The translations under genes were made by a program, and so were the position numbers. A DNA stretch of 12,103 nucleotides, taken from assembly GCA_028696375.1 (NCBI GenBank), contig JAQVHD010000003.1, positions 21,762-33,864 on the forward strand, in the 5' to 3' direction. The stretch comes from Minisyncoccota bacterium. GTDB lineage: Bacteria > Patescibacteriota > Minisyncoccia > UBA6257 > JAAZHW01. Numbering within the stretch: position 1 is the stretch's first letter; the number at the start of each line of letters is the position of its first letter. Below, one piece after another: positions 1-6,323 of the stretch. Under the pieces are notes generated by a model that did no database searches, was not told the DNA's origin, and saw only the letters and a list, made by a program, of their open reading frames with translations.

Positions 1-309
1 GGTACCCAGCGTCTTCACTGGAATCGCATTTTCACCGGGCTCCTCGTTGAGACAGTCCTCTGATCGTTACGCCATTCATGCGCGTCGGAACTTACCCGAC
101 AAGGAATTGCGCTACCTTTGGACGGTTATAGTTACCGCCGACATTGACGAGGGCTTAAAGCAATCGGCTGATTTGTCTTGCGACAAATCAACTGTCGCTC
201 TTGACCTTCTCGCATCGGTCAGGCGTCAGCCCCTATACATCCTCTTACGAGTTAGCAGGGACCTGTGTTTTTATTAAACAGTCGCCAGAGGTTCTTTAGC
301 TGCGGGCCA

Positions 310-436
310 CCTCGCACTTCGCACAAGAAAATCCAAATGACAGAAATTCAAATTTCTAAAAAGTTTTAGATTTAATTGGCTGTTTTTGGATTTCGATATT
401 CATACTTCGAATTTCCTTGTGCGAAGCACAAGATGG
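310..436 (-). other. Expanded 23S helix 63
   Basis: Between the conserved GGCCGTAAGTTCGCG segment and the segment before TTTAATAAAAACACAG, the RNA has about 120 nt that do not match the E. coli or Bacillus helix 63. It folds as a long rod. An 11-bp perfect stem (317-327 with 416-426) is followed by a 7-bp stem (329-335 with 387-393) and a small apical hairpin near 356-369. A 22-nt bulge (394-415) lies on one side. The sequence 416-432 can also form its own 7-bp GAA-loop hairpin, competing with the 11-bp stem. The interior is strongly AT-rich. The helix assignment rests on the flanking conserved sequence. Confidence 0.75.
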
Positions 437-1531
437 TCAGGCCTTATCGCGAACTTACGGCCGCTTTTTTGCCGAGTTCCTTAACGAGGACTCACCCGTT
501 CGCCTTAGTGCACTTACACCTATCCACCTGTTTCGGTTTCCGGTACGAATTCCTATAAATTAACCTTAGAAGTTTTTCTCGGAAGGCTCTGCTTCTGAAT
601 TTTCCGCCGAAGCGAAATTTTCTCGATGATTGAAATTTGTCATTAAAGACAGTTTGCCGGATTTGCCTAGCAAACATTTCTACTCACCAAGAACGTCAAA
701 CCATTAAGACGCTCAGATCTTTTTCCTTCGTCCCTCCATCGAATTTATAGGAAGGGCTGGAATATTAACCAGCTATCCATCAGCTGCGGCTTTCGCCATT
801 GCCTTAGGCTCGCCTAACCCGTGGTTGATTGCCATTGCCACGGAAACCTTGGATTTTCGGCGTCCCAATTTCTCATTGGGAATGCGGTTACTCATGCCAA
901 CATTCTCTCTCCCAACCTCTCCATAGGTTCTCGCGAATCCTACTTCACTGATGTTGGGATGCTCTCCTACCCCTCTTGTGCAAAACACAAGAAGTCGCGT
1001 CTTCAGCACTTGGTTTAAGCCTCGCTACATTTTAGGCGCGATCAGCCAATTCCGACCGAAGTCGGAATATGATAGTGAGTTGTTACACACTCTTTAAATG
1101 ATGGCTACCTCTAAGCCAACATCCTATCTGTCTTCGGCTAATCACTTCCTTTAACACTTAACCAAGATTTAGAGGCTTTAGACGGCGATCAGGGTTCTTG
1201 CCCTTTTGACCACGAAGCTTAGCCCCCGTAGTCTTACTGATCATCCTCGTTTTTGGTATTCGGAGTTTGACTTAATCGCCGAGCTTTCGCCCTTTACGAT
1301 TAAACCAGTAGCTCTACCCCCAAAAATTGAATAGATGATTGCTAGCCCTAAAGCTATTTCGGAGAGAACCAGCTATTACCAAGCTCGATTAGCTTTTCAC
1401 TACTTACCACAGCTCATCCGAAGGTTTTGCACAACCAACCGGTTCGGGCCTCCCTTCGGCTTTCGCCGAAGTTCACCCTGGCCATGATAAGCTCGCTTGG
1501 CTTCGGGTCGTATAAATGCTACCTTATCATC

Positions 1532-1563
1532 TCTTCGCAGCAAAAATAAATTTACTGCGAAGA
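1532..1563 (-). other. Small 23S hairpin insertion near E. coli nt 640-660
   Basis: Around the segment that precedes GGGAAACCGAG in the RNA, this gene has about 40-45 nt more than E. coli. The extra sequence forms a 9-bp perfect hairpin (1532-1540 with 1555-1563) with a 14-nt A/T loop. It is a modest helix extension in domain II, probably structural. The exact helix number is not certain. Confidence 0.6.
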
Positions 1564-1671
1564 AAAGATGGACGATCTATTAAATCTCGGTTTCCCTATG
1601 GCTTCTCCCGCTGAGCAGGATTAACCAAAGCAGCATCTATACACTCGTTGGCTCATTCTTCAATAGGCACT

Positions 1672-1855
1672 ACGTTACGCGGAGCGCTTCACGTCCAATG
1701 CGCTCCGCGTAACGAATTCAAAAGTCAAAATTCAAAAGTCAAAATTAAATATCACCTTCGGTGATAAATTTATAAATTTATCCCGAAGAGATACCTAACT
1801 TTTACATTTTGATTTTGCATTTTGCATTCGGCGCGAAGCGCTCCGCGCTTCGTAT
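1672..1855 (-). other. Large insertion in 23S helix 25 (intervening-sequence-like)
   Basis: E. coli has a hairpin of about 30 nt here (around nt 530-560). This gene has about 180 nt between the conserved flanks AACCTGAAACCATACGC and GAAGAATGAGCCAACGAG. The ends are complementary: 1678-1693 pairs with 1832-1847 over 16 positions, 15 Watson-Crick and one G-U in the RNA sense. Local alternatives also exist: a perfect 14-bp hairpin (1673-1686 with 1701-1714) and an 8-bp hairpin (1834-1841 with 1845-1852). The interior holds two tandem copies of the 14-mer ATTCAAAAGTCAAA (1716-1743), a 7-bp hairpin (1750-1766) and a perfect 20-nt palindrome (1763-1782). Helix 25 is a known site of RNase III-excised intervening sequences in Salmonella. 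Whether this one is excised cannot be seen. Confidence 0.85.
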
Positions 1856-2540
1856 CCTTGTAAGCGTATGGTTTCAGGTTCTATTTCACCGGCCTCACCG
1901 GCCTACTTTTCACCGTTCCCTCACGGTACTGGTCCGCTATCGATCTAGAAAAGTATTTAGCCTTGCCAGTTTAGTTCTGGCAGCTTCCTCCGAGGTTTTC
2001 TTTTCTCGAAGTACTTAAGAACAAATACTAGAGAGTTTTTTGGTTTTCGCCTACAGGACTATCACCTTCTCTGGTTGAACTTTCCATTTCATTCAGCTAA
2101 CCAAAAAATTTGTGACTCTCCCACTTTTTAATAATCTTTTAACACTCGAGTTGAATCTAAAAGATAATTAAAAAAGCGTATTTGTCTTGCAACCCCTACC
2201 CTGCGCAAAAGCACAAAGTAGGTTTGGGCTCTTTCCTTTTCGCTCGCCGCTACTAAGGAAATAGTTATCTCGAAATTCGAGACATTGTTTTCTTTTCCTC
2301 CGCTTACTGAGATGTTTCACTTCAGCGGGTCTGCTCATGCTGTTTTTACGCAGCATGTAACGCTGGTTTTCAGCGTTAGGTTTCCCCATTCGGAAATTCC
2401 CGGATCAAAGGTTGCTACGCACCTCCCCGAGACTTATCGCAGCTACGCCACGTCCTTCATCGCCTTTTCTAGTCAGGGCATCCACCATACGCCCTTATTT
2501 CGTCCCGATAAAAAATGCTTCATTGTACCTTAATATAAAT

Positions 2541-2552
2541 TGTCAAAGAGCG
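2541..2552 (-). promoter_or_regulatory. boxA-like rRNA antitermination element
   Basis: The minus strand reads CGCTCTTTGACA, matching the E. coli rrn boxA TGCTCTTTAACA at 10 of 12 positions. It lies about 33 nt before the 23S 5' end, the position of boxA in many 16S-23S spacers. In other bacteria boxA RNA recruits NusB-NusE and keeps RNA polymerase processive through rRNA. The TTGACA inside it could be mistaken for a -35 box, but the nearest -10-like hexamer is only 13 nt away. Confidence 0.7.
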
Positions 2553-2553
2553 C

Positions 2554-2570
2554 GGTTGTTATTCACAACC
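2554..2570 (-). promoter_or_regulatory. boxB-like hairpin next to boxA
   Basis: The minus strand forms GGTTGT-GAATA-ACAACC, a perfect 6-bp stem with a 5-nt loop, ending one base before the boxA-like element. The order boxB then boxA is that of E. coli rrn leaders. Competing stems exist: 2559-2566 can pair with 2609-2616 (8 bp), enclosing another 8-bp hairpin (2575-2582 with 2593-2600). These may also help 5' processing of the pre-23S. Confidence 0.55.
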
Positions 2571-2629
2571 AGGATGTAAACAAAATTTTTTCTGTTTACA
2601 GCTTGATAGTGAATAAGAATTTTATTTTT

Positions 2630-2659
2630 AAAAAATCCGCTCCATTCAAGGAAGCGGAT
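2630..2659 (-). terminator. Intrinsic-terminator-like hairpin in the 23S leader
   Basis: In the minus-strand RNA, 2659-2650 pairs with 2643-2635: seven continuous pairs (ATCCGCT with AGCGGAT), one bulged base, then two more G-C pairs and a 6-nt loop. It is followed at once by a run of six U (2635-2630). It sits about 75 nt after the predicted transcription start and about 120 nt before 23S. If it acted without control it would stop 23S synthesis, or it would end a separate RNA of about 100 nt. Confidence 0.55.
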
Positions 2660-2698
2660 CGCTACACAAAAAATTCCTTTTCTTTAGCTTCCTTGAAT
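2644..2698 (-). promoter_or_regulatory. Antiterminator stem, mutually exclusive with the leader terminator
   Basis: ATTCAAGGAAGC (2698-2687, minus strand) and GCTTCCTTGAAT (2655-2644) are perfect 12-nt complements separated by 31 nt. The second arm contains six bases of the terminator's left arm and its whole loop, so only one structure can form. The 12-bp stem is made first during transcription and should be the default. A ribosome at the stop codon of the 13-codon frame would cover the first arm and allow the terminator. The pairing is seen directly; the regulation is inferred. Confidence 0.5.
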
Positions 2699-2725
2699 AA
2701 AGATATTGTGGAATAAATTACTCAT
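2684..2725 (-). CDS. Possible 13-residue leader peptide in the 23S leader
   Basis: An ATG about 7 nt after the predicted transcription start opens a frame encoding MSNLFHNIFIQGS, then TAA. Its last four sense codons (2698-2687) are exactly the first arm of a 12-bp stem that would block the downstream terminator. There is no Shine-Dalgarno; with so short a 5' end it would be translated as a nearly leaderless message. A frame this short can occur by chance. Its support is only its placement relative to the promoter and the hairpins. A protein-coding leader before rRNA would be unusual. Confidence 0.3.
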   Translation of the reverse strand: MSNLFHNIFIQGS

Positions 2726-2738
2726 TGTTTATAATCCC

Positions 2739-2766
2739 ATTTTAATAAAACTTTATTTGTTGTCAA
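2739..2766 (-). promoter_or_regulatory. Promoter for the 23S rRNA transcription unit
   Basis: The minus strand has a perfect -35 TTGACA (2766-2761), a 16-nt spacer and -10 TAAAAT (2744-2739, 5 of 6). The start would fall near 2732, about 225 nt before mature 23S. It lies downstream of the terminator at 2818-2849, so it is the only visible way to transcribe this 23S. A second TATAAA (2733-2728) has no suitable -35. Confidence 0.7.
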
Positions 2767-2817
2767 GAGATAATCCTTCTCTAATTAGTGAACAAATGAA
2801 ACGATACATAAACCGAT

Positions 2818-2849
2818 AAAAAGCCGCCCCCACTTAAAGGGGGCGGCTT
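2818..2849 (-). terminator. Strong intrinsic terminator after the MscS-related gene
   Basis: AAGCCGCCCCC (2821-2831) and GGGGGCGGCTT (2839-2849) form a perfect 11-bp GC-rich stem with a 7-nt loop. In the minus direction it is followed by a U run (2822-2818). It lies about 34 nt past the stop codon of the upstream gene and isolates the 23S unit from it. Confidence 0.9.
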
Positions 2850-2857
2850 AAAAAATT

Positions 2858-2900
2858 AATTATTTTTCTCTTCAATAATCAATTATTTTTTCTCTTCAAT
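2858..2900. repeat. Short direct duplication at a gene's 3' end
   Basis: A 19-nt segment at 2858-2876 (AATTATTTTT then CTCTTCAAT) recurs at 2881-2900 with one extra T, offset by 23 nt. The right copy contains the last codons and the stop of the MscS-related gene; the left copy lies just after it. This is probably a slippage duplication that may once have moved the stop codon. Confidence 0.7.
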
Positions 2901-3569
2901 GCGATTTCGAAATTCATCAATAAGATGAGCGGCATAATCTTTTCCTCCCAATCCAAAAGCAATTCCACCTGCAATAGCAAACATTACAATAACGCCTGTA
3001 ATCACCGTGTTAATAATGGTAACGCCTACTCCCAATTGCAGTAAAGCGGTTAAAAATCCGAAGATTAACACTACCCAGCGGGTAAGATTAGATAAAAATT
3101 GAGAGGCATAAAGATTAGCACCCTTCAAAGTTCCTTTTATCAACGAAGCGAGAAAGTCCGCTACAATAATTGAGGCAATAATGATAATTATTGCAATAAT
3201 AATGTTTGGCAGGTAAAGCACAACGTCTTTCAAAAAGCTGCTAATTGCTGTCAGCTTCAGAATATCGGTTGCGGCCAAAAGAAAAACTACGATGAAGAAC
3301 CAGCGGATAACTTCGCCAAGAAACTTGCCAGAGTTTAACTTCCAACCGGCTCGTTCGCAAAACTTATCAACACCCATCTTGGATAATAATTTATCCAATT
3401 TGATAGAGGTAATCAGCTTATTCACCAACGCTCCCAAACCCGCTGCGATAAGCAGACCGACAAGAAAAACGATTACTGCGCCTAAAAAATTTGGCAGAAA
3501 ATTTACAAAAGCGCCCCACCATGTTTGGAAGGAACCTACTAAAATATCTGCCCAAGATTGAACGACCAT
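2883..3569 (-). CDS. MscS-related membrane protein with conserved TM-helix repeats
   Basis: This 228-residue protein is almost all membrane helices: roughly 27-48, 86-105, 118-142, 162-183 and 187-207. The end, AGGIAFGLGGKDYAAHLIDEF (199-219), matches the signature of the conserved TM-helix family (PF05552-like) related to small-conductance mechanosensitive channels. The paired pattern (long hydrophobic helix, glycine-rich turn, LDKLLSKMGVD-like amphipathic stretch) occurs in the first half too, suggesting an internal repeat. The cytoplasmic beta domain of true MscS is absent, so channel function is not assured; a role in osmotic or membrane-tension response is inferred from the family. The ATG at 3569 has no Shine-Dalgarno but lies about 43 nt after a plausible promoter. 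The gene ends in a strong terminator, so it can be its own unit. Confident in the family, unsure of the activity. Confidence 0.75.
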   Translation of the reverse strand: MVVQSWADILVGSFQTWWGAFVNFLPNFLGAVIVFLVGLLIAAGLGALVNKLITSIKLDKLLSKMGVDKFCERAGWKLNSGKFLGEVIRWFFIVVFLLAATDILKLTAISSFLKDVVLYLPNIIIAIIIIIASIIVADFLASLIKGTLKGANLYASQFLSNLTRWVVLIFGFLTALLQLGVGVTIINTVITGVIVMFAIAGGIAFGLGGKDYAAHLIDEFRNRIEEKK

Positions 3570-3618
3570 ATTTAAATTTAAATGTTAATTACTCGACCTT
3601 TAAATTTTGCTTACTTAT

Positions 3619-3648
3619 ATTATACCTAAAAAATCTCACAATTGCGAA
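3619..3648 (-). promoter_or_regulatory. Probable promoter of the MscS-related gene
   Basis: In the 93-nt gap upstream, the minus strand has a perfect -10 TATAAT (3624-3619) and a weak -35 TTCGCA (3648-3643, 4 of 6) with an 18-nt spacer. Transcription would start near 3612. No terminator hairpin is visible between the upstream gene's stop and this site, so read-through from the operon is also possible. Confidence 0.5.
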
Positions 3649-3662
3649 ATGTTTGTGGATAA

Positions 3663-4634
3663 CTAAAAAATGGGATTAATGGGCTTTCCTCCTCTTAAAA
3701 CAGCAATAATATTTTTAGCAGCCATTTCTGCCATTTTGGAACGCGTTTCAATGCTGGCTGAAGCAATGTGAGGCAACAGAACAGTATTGGGCAGTTTCAA
3801 TAGATCAGGCGTAATTTTGGGTTCAAATTCATATACATCTAAGGCCGCTCCGGCAATAATTTTCTTTTTCAAAGCTGTTACTAAATCTCGTTCATTAATG
3901 ATAGCGCCTCGAGACGTATTAATAAGAAAAGCTGTCGGTTTCATCATTTTGAATTCTTTTAAAGTAAACATGTGATGCGTGGTCGGTAAAAGCGGAACGT
4001 GAATACTAATAAAATCAGACTCTTTGAGTAATTGCGAGAAAGAGACATATTTAATTCCCAATTCTTTTTCTAATTCCTTATTGCGCTTAACATCAAAATA
4101 GATAATTTTTAAGCCAAAACCGTCACGCATTCTTTTGGCAACTTCGCCACCAATTCTGCCCAATCCCACAATTCCTAATGTTTTATTTCGAACATCGGTG
4201 CCTAAAAAAAGCATCGGCTCCCAGCCGCGAAACTTTTTTTGACGAACAAACTCATCTGCCTCTACAATTCTTTGAGCAATAGCAAAAAGCAAACCAATGG
4301 TATGTTCAGCCACGGTTTCGGTTAAAACGCCGGGAGTATTAGTTGCATAAATTTTTCTCGTTTTAAAATCATCAATCTTGAAATTATCATAACCCACCGC
4401 GTAATTCGCAACAATTTTTAATTGAGGGCCAGCAGCATCTAATATTTCACCATCAATCTTATCCGTTAAAAGAGAAAGAATGGCATCAGCTCCTTTTACA
4501 AATTTCTTAAGCTCTGGCCGAGTAAGAATTCTATTATATGGACTGATTTTTACTTCAAATCCGGCTTTTTTTAGTAATTGGAGTCCGGCTTCAGGAATAC
4601 GTCGTGTTACCACTACCTTAAATTTTTTTGCCAT
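3663..4634 (-). CDS. D-isomer-specific 2-hydroxyacid dehydrogenase, probable glyoxylate/hydroxypyruvate reductase
   Basis: The 323-residue length is normal for this cytosolic NAD(P)H-dependent family, which interconverts 2-oxoacids and D-2-hydroxyacids. The Rossmann motif is GLGRIG (157-162), with Asp181 ending strand beta2, which favours NAD(H) over NADP(H). The catalytic set is complete: Arg242 in NTSRGA, Glu271 in YEFEP and His289 in LLPHIAS. The spacing Arg-29-Glu matches E. coli SerA, and Glu-18-His matches glyoxylate/hydroxypyruvate reductases. NYAVGYDN (77-84) is the typical substrate-loop segment of the GyaR/GRHPR group. There is no C-terminal ACT domain, which argues against SerA. 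It is the last gene of a four-gene operon, 8 nt after the DedA gene. The class is certain; the substrate (glyoxylate, hydroxypyruvate or another oxoacid) is not, and the neighbours do not settle it. Confidence 0.88.
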   Translation of the reverse strand: MAKKFKVVVTRRIPEAGLQLLKKAGFEVKISPYNRILTRPELKKFVKGADAILSLLTDKIDGEILDAAGPQLKIVANYAVGYDNFKIDDFKTRKIYATNTPGVLTETVAEHTIGLLFAIAQRIVEADEFVRQKKFRGWEPMLFLGTDVRNKTLGIVGLGRIGGEVAKRMRDGFGLKIIYFDVKRNKELEKELGIKYVSFSQLLKESDFISIHVPLLPTTHHMFTLKEFKMMKPTAFLINTSRGAIINERDLVTALKKKIIAGAALDVYEFEPKITPDLLKLPNTVLLPHIASASIETRSKMAEMAAKNIIAVLRGGKPINPIF

Positions 4635-4642
4635 ATATTTAT

Positions 4643-5272
4643 TTATGCTAAATCATTGCGACTCTTTAATTCTTTAACCTTTCTATAAATATAATAGCAC
4701 ACCAGAGCAACAATTACAATCACAATTAAATAATCAAAACGGTGAAAATAATTTTCAATAATATTCCAACGTTCACCTAAATAAAAACCTAAATAAGCTA
4801 AAAGGTACGACCAAATCAGTGAACCAAAAAAGGTGTAAGCCGAAAATCTACCTAATGACACTTTAAAAACGCCAGCTGGAAAAGAAATAAACGTCCGAAT
4901 AATAGGTAAAACGCGTGCAATAAAAGCTGATCTCACGCCGTATTTTTGAAAAAAACTTTCTGCTTTTAAATAATCAGATGCAAAAATTTTAGATTTTAAA
5001 AAGAACTGTTTAATTTTGTTACCTAATTTAAAGGCAATGCCATAGGAAATAAGAGAACCAAAAAGATTGCCCAATGCTCCTATTAAAGCCAGCCAGTGAA
5101 GGTTAAATCGGCCTTGATAAGCTAAGAATCCGGAAAAAGGCATAATAACTTCCGAAGGAATCGGAATATTACAACTCTCCAACGCCATTAATCCAAAAAC
5201 GCCCCAATAACCCATTTGAGAAATCAAATTAAGGACAAAATTAGCGACCGCTGAAAAAATAGATTCGATCAT
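4643..5272 (-). CDS. DedA-family (VTT domain) membrane protein
   Basis: This 209-residue integral membrane protein has the two DedA hallmarks. One is E32-x4-P37-I-P39-S-E41 near the N-terminus, the re-entrant hairpin segment. The other is R120-V-L-P-I-I-R126 followed by FPAG (131-134). Both are needed for function in studied members. Hydrophobic helices flank them, and the tail (from about 181) is one more helix followed by a basic cytoplasmic end. Bacterial DedA proteins have been linked to recycling of the undecaprenyl-phosphate carrier, phospholipid flipping and membrane homeostasis. That fits an operon partner that looks like a lipid-carrier glycosyltransferase, but the link is inferred. 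The gene starts 3 nt after the galT stop codon without a visible Shine-Dalgarno, so it is probably translationally coupled. Confidence 0.9.
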   Translation of the reverse strand: MIESIFSAVANFVLNLISQMGYWGVFGLMALESCNIPIPSEVIMPFSGFLAYQGRFNLHWLALIGALGNLFGSLISYGIAFKLGNKIKQFFLKSKIFASDYLKAESFFQKYGVRSAFIARVLPIIRTFISFPAGVFKVSLGRFSAYTFFGSLIWSYLLAYLGFYLGERWNIIENYFHRFDYLIVIVIVALVCYYIYRKVKELKSRNDLA

Positions 5273-5275
5273 ATT

Positions 5276-6322
5276 TTAACTTTTTAAGTATTTCACTCCT
5301 TCGTCAGGATCAATGCTGGTGATTTCAATACCAGTGGAAAGTTCAAATCCAGCTGAAATCGAAATTTTTGGAATAATCTCAATGTGCCAATGATAATATT
5401 TGTATTGATTTTTGCCAAAAGTAGGTGCGGTGTGAATAAATAAATTAAAATCGGGGTCGTCCAATTTTTTCTTTAAAATTTGAAGGCTTTTTCCCAAAAC
5501 ATCAGCAAGTGCTTCTATGACTAATGGTGGTGTATCTTCAAAGTATGGATTATGTTCAAACGGAATAATTCGTAAAGCAAAAGGTTCCACTGAGACAAAA
5601 GGACTCACCGCAATCGCCTTTTTATTTTTGAGAAGAATGCGTTTTTTTTGATTAAGCTCAAAATCATTCAGAGCGCATTGAACACACTGATGATGTTTTT
5701 TCCAAAAACGGTGACTGCCCGACAAGGAATGTTCAACACGAGGCGGAACAACAGGAATCGCAATAATTTGCAAATGAGGGTGGTAAATAGAAGCACCGGC
5801 TGATGGACCCCAATTATGAAAAATAGAGATATATTTAATTTTTTTATCTTGAGCAATTGCTCGATAACGTTCTTGAAGAGCTTTTAAAGTAAAAGCTAAT
5901 TCTGATGCCTTGTAATCAGATAACGGCTTAAAATGATCTTTAAAAACTAAAAGTTCGTGGTAACCATAGCCATTAATAATGGTATATGGCCCGTATTTTT
6001 GTTCAATAATAGAAACATCTTTTGGTTGAAAGGCTGGATATTTATTTTCGAAAATCTGTAAGAACCATTCTTTTTGGTGAGGCAAGTATTTAATCAATTT
6101 CGGCGGCTGATGACCGCTGGCAACTGGATTTTCGAATGGACAATGATTAATAGGTGTAATCAACCGGCGTTTCTTTTTAACAATTAACTGCTCTGGTCTT
6201 TTCGCTCGTACCGCCGCAATCGCAATCCAATCCTTCGAAACGGGGTCGCATCTAAGTTCAGAAATATATTCAAGATTATTATTTAATCTATTTTTTCTTT
6301 CTTTCTGTTTTGTTTTTTTCAT
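5276..6322 (-). CDS. galT: Galactose-1-phosphate uridylyltransferase (GalT, HIT superfamily)
   Basis: The 348 residues fit GalT, which exchanges UMP between UDP-glucose and galactose-1-phosphate in the Leloir pathway. The N-terminal RCDPVSKDWIAIA, then KRP (24-43), is the family's opening motif. The active site is H181-P-H183-L-Q185, with His183 the expected UMP-carrying nucleophile. The C-terminal YYHWHIEIIPK (309-319) is the second half-domain signature. Zinc motifs are mixed: CPFE (61-64) lacks the second cysteine of the usual CPFC, while C213-V-Q-C216 in the second domain is intact. A related enzyme transferring nucleotides to another sugar phosphate is possible, since no galK or galE is nearby. 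The gene starts 1 nt after the glycosyltransferase stop. A lysine-rich stretch of about 15 residues precedes the conserved domain. Confidence 0.85.
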   Translation of the reverse strand: MKKTKQKERKNRLNNNLEYISELRCDPVSKDWIAIAAVRAKRPEQLIVKKKRRLITPINHCPFENPVASGHQPPKLIKYLPHQKEWFLQIFENKYPAFQPKDVSIIEQKYGPYTIINGYGYHELLVFKDHFKPLSDYKASELAFTLKALQERYRAIAQDKKIKYISIFHNWGPSAGASIYHPHLQIIAIPVVPPRVEHSLSGSHRFWKKHHQCVQCALNDFELNQKKRILLKNKKAIAVSPFVSVEPFALRIIPFEHNPYFEDTPPLVIEALADVLGKSLQILKKKLDDPDFNLFIHTAPTFGKNQYKYYHWHIEIIPKISISAGFELSTGIEITSIDPDEGVKYLKS

Positions 6323-6323
6323 T

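Larger units (their letters stand above)
1..2508 (-). rRNA. rrl: 23S ribosomal RNA, 5' portion (3' end beyond window)
   Basis: Read on the minus strand, this is the large-subunit rRNA from its 5' end (near 2508, placed by the conserved GGTGGATGCCC segment at 2476-2487) to about E. coli nt 2044 at position 1. Recognisable conserved blocks include CCAGTACCGTGAGGGAA (around 1910-1940), the GTPase-associated centre (around 1080-1140, with GCCATCATTTAAAGA), and GGTAGCG followed by TTCCTTGTCGGGTAAG (90-120). The window stops just before the A2058 macrolide region. About 2.5 kb covers what takes about 2.04 kb in E. coli, so there is roughly 460 nt of net extra sequence. Most of it is in helix 25 and helix 63. 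There is no tRNA or 16S gene within the window; the upstream neighbour is a protein gene behind a terminator, so this 23S seems unlinked from 16S. The exact 5' end is approximate. Confidence 0.97.

Noticed and set aside
47..2533. Open frames of 60-82 codons on both strands across the first 2.5 kb
   Set aside because: They lie within highly conserved 23S rRNA sequence, and none resembles a protein. No homing endonuclease or group I intron core is visible in the inserts.
2521..2546. TTGACA at 2546-2541 followed by TACAAT as a second 23S promoter
   Set aside because: The spacer is only 13 nt and the TTGACA is better explained as part of the boxA-like CGCTCTTTGACA.
2509..2880. tRNA gene in the 23S upstream region
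   Set aside because: No cloverleaf or T-arm (GGTTCGAATCC-like) sequence was found; the hairpins there fit leader and terminator structures.
3292..3679. Plus-strand frames overlapping the MscS-related gene
   Set aside because: These are antisense shadows of a clear membrane protein gene, with no promoter or Shine-Dalgarno of their own.
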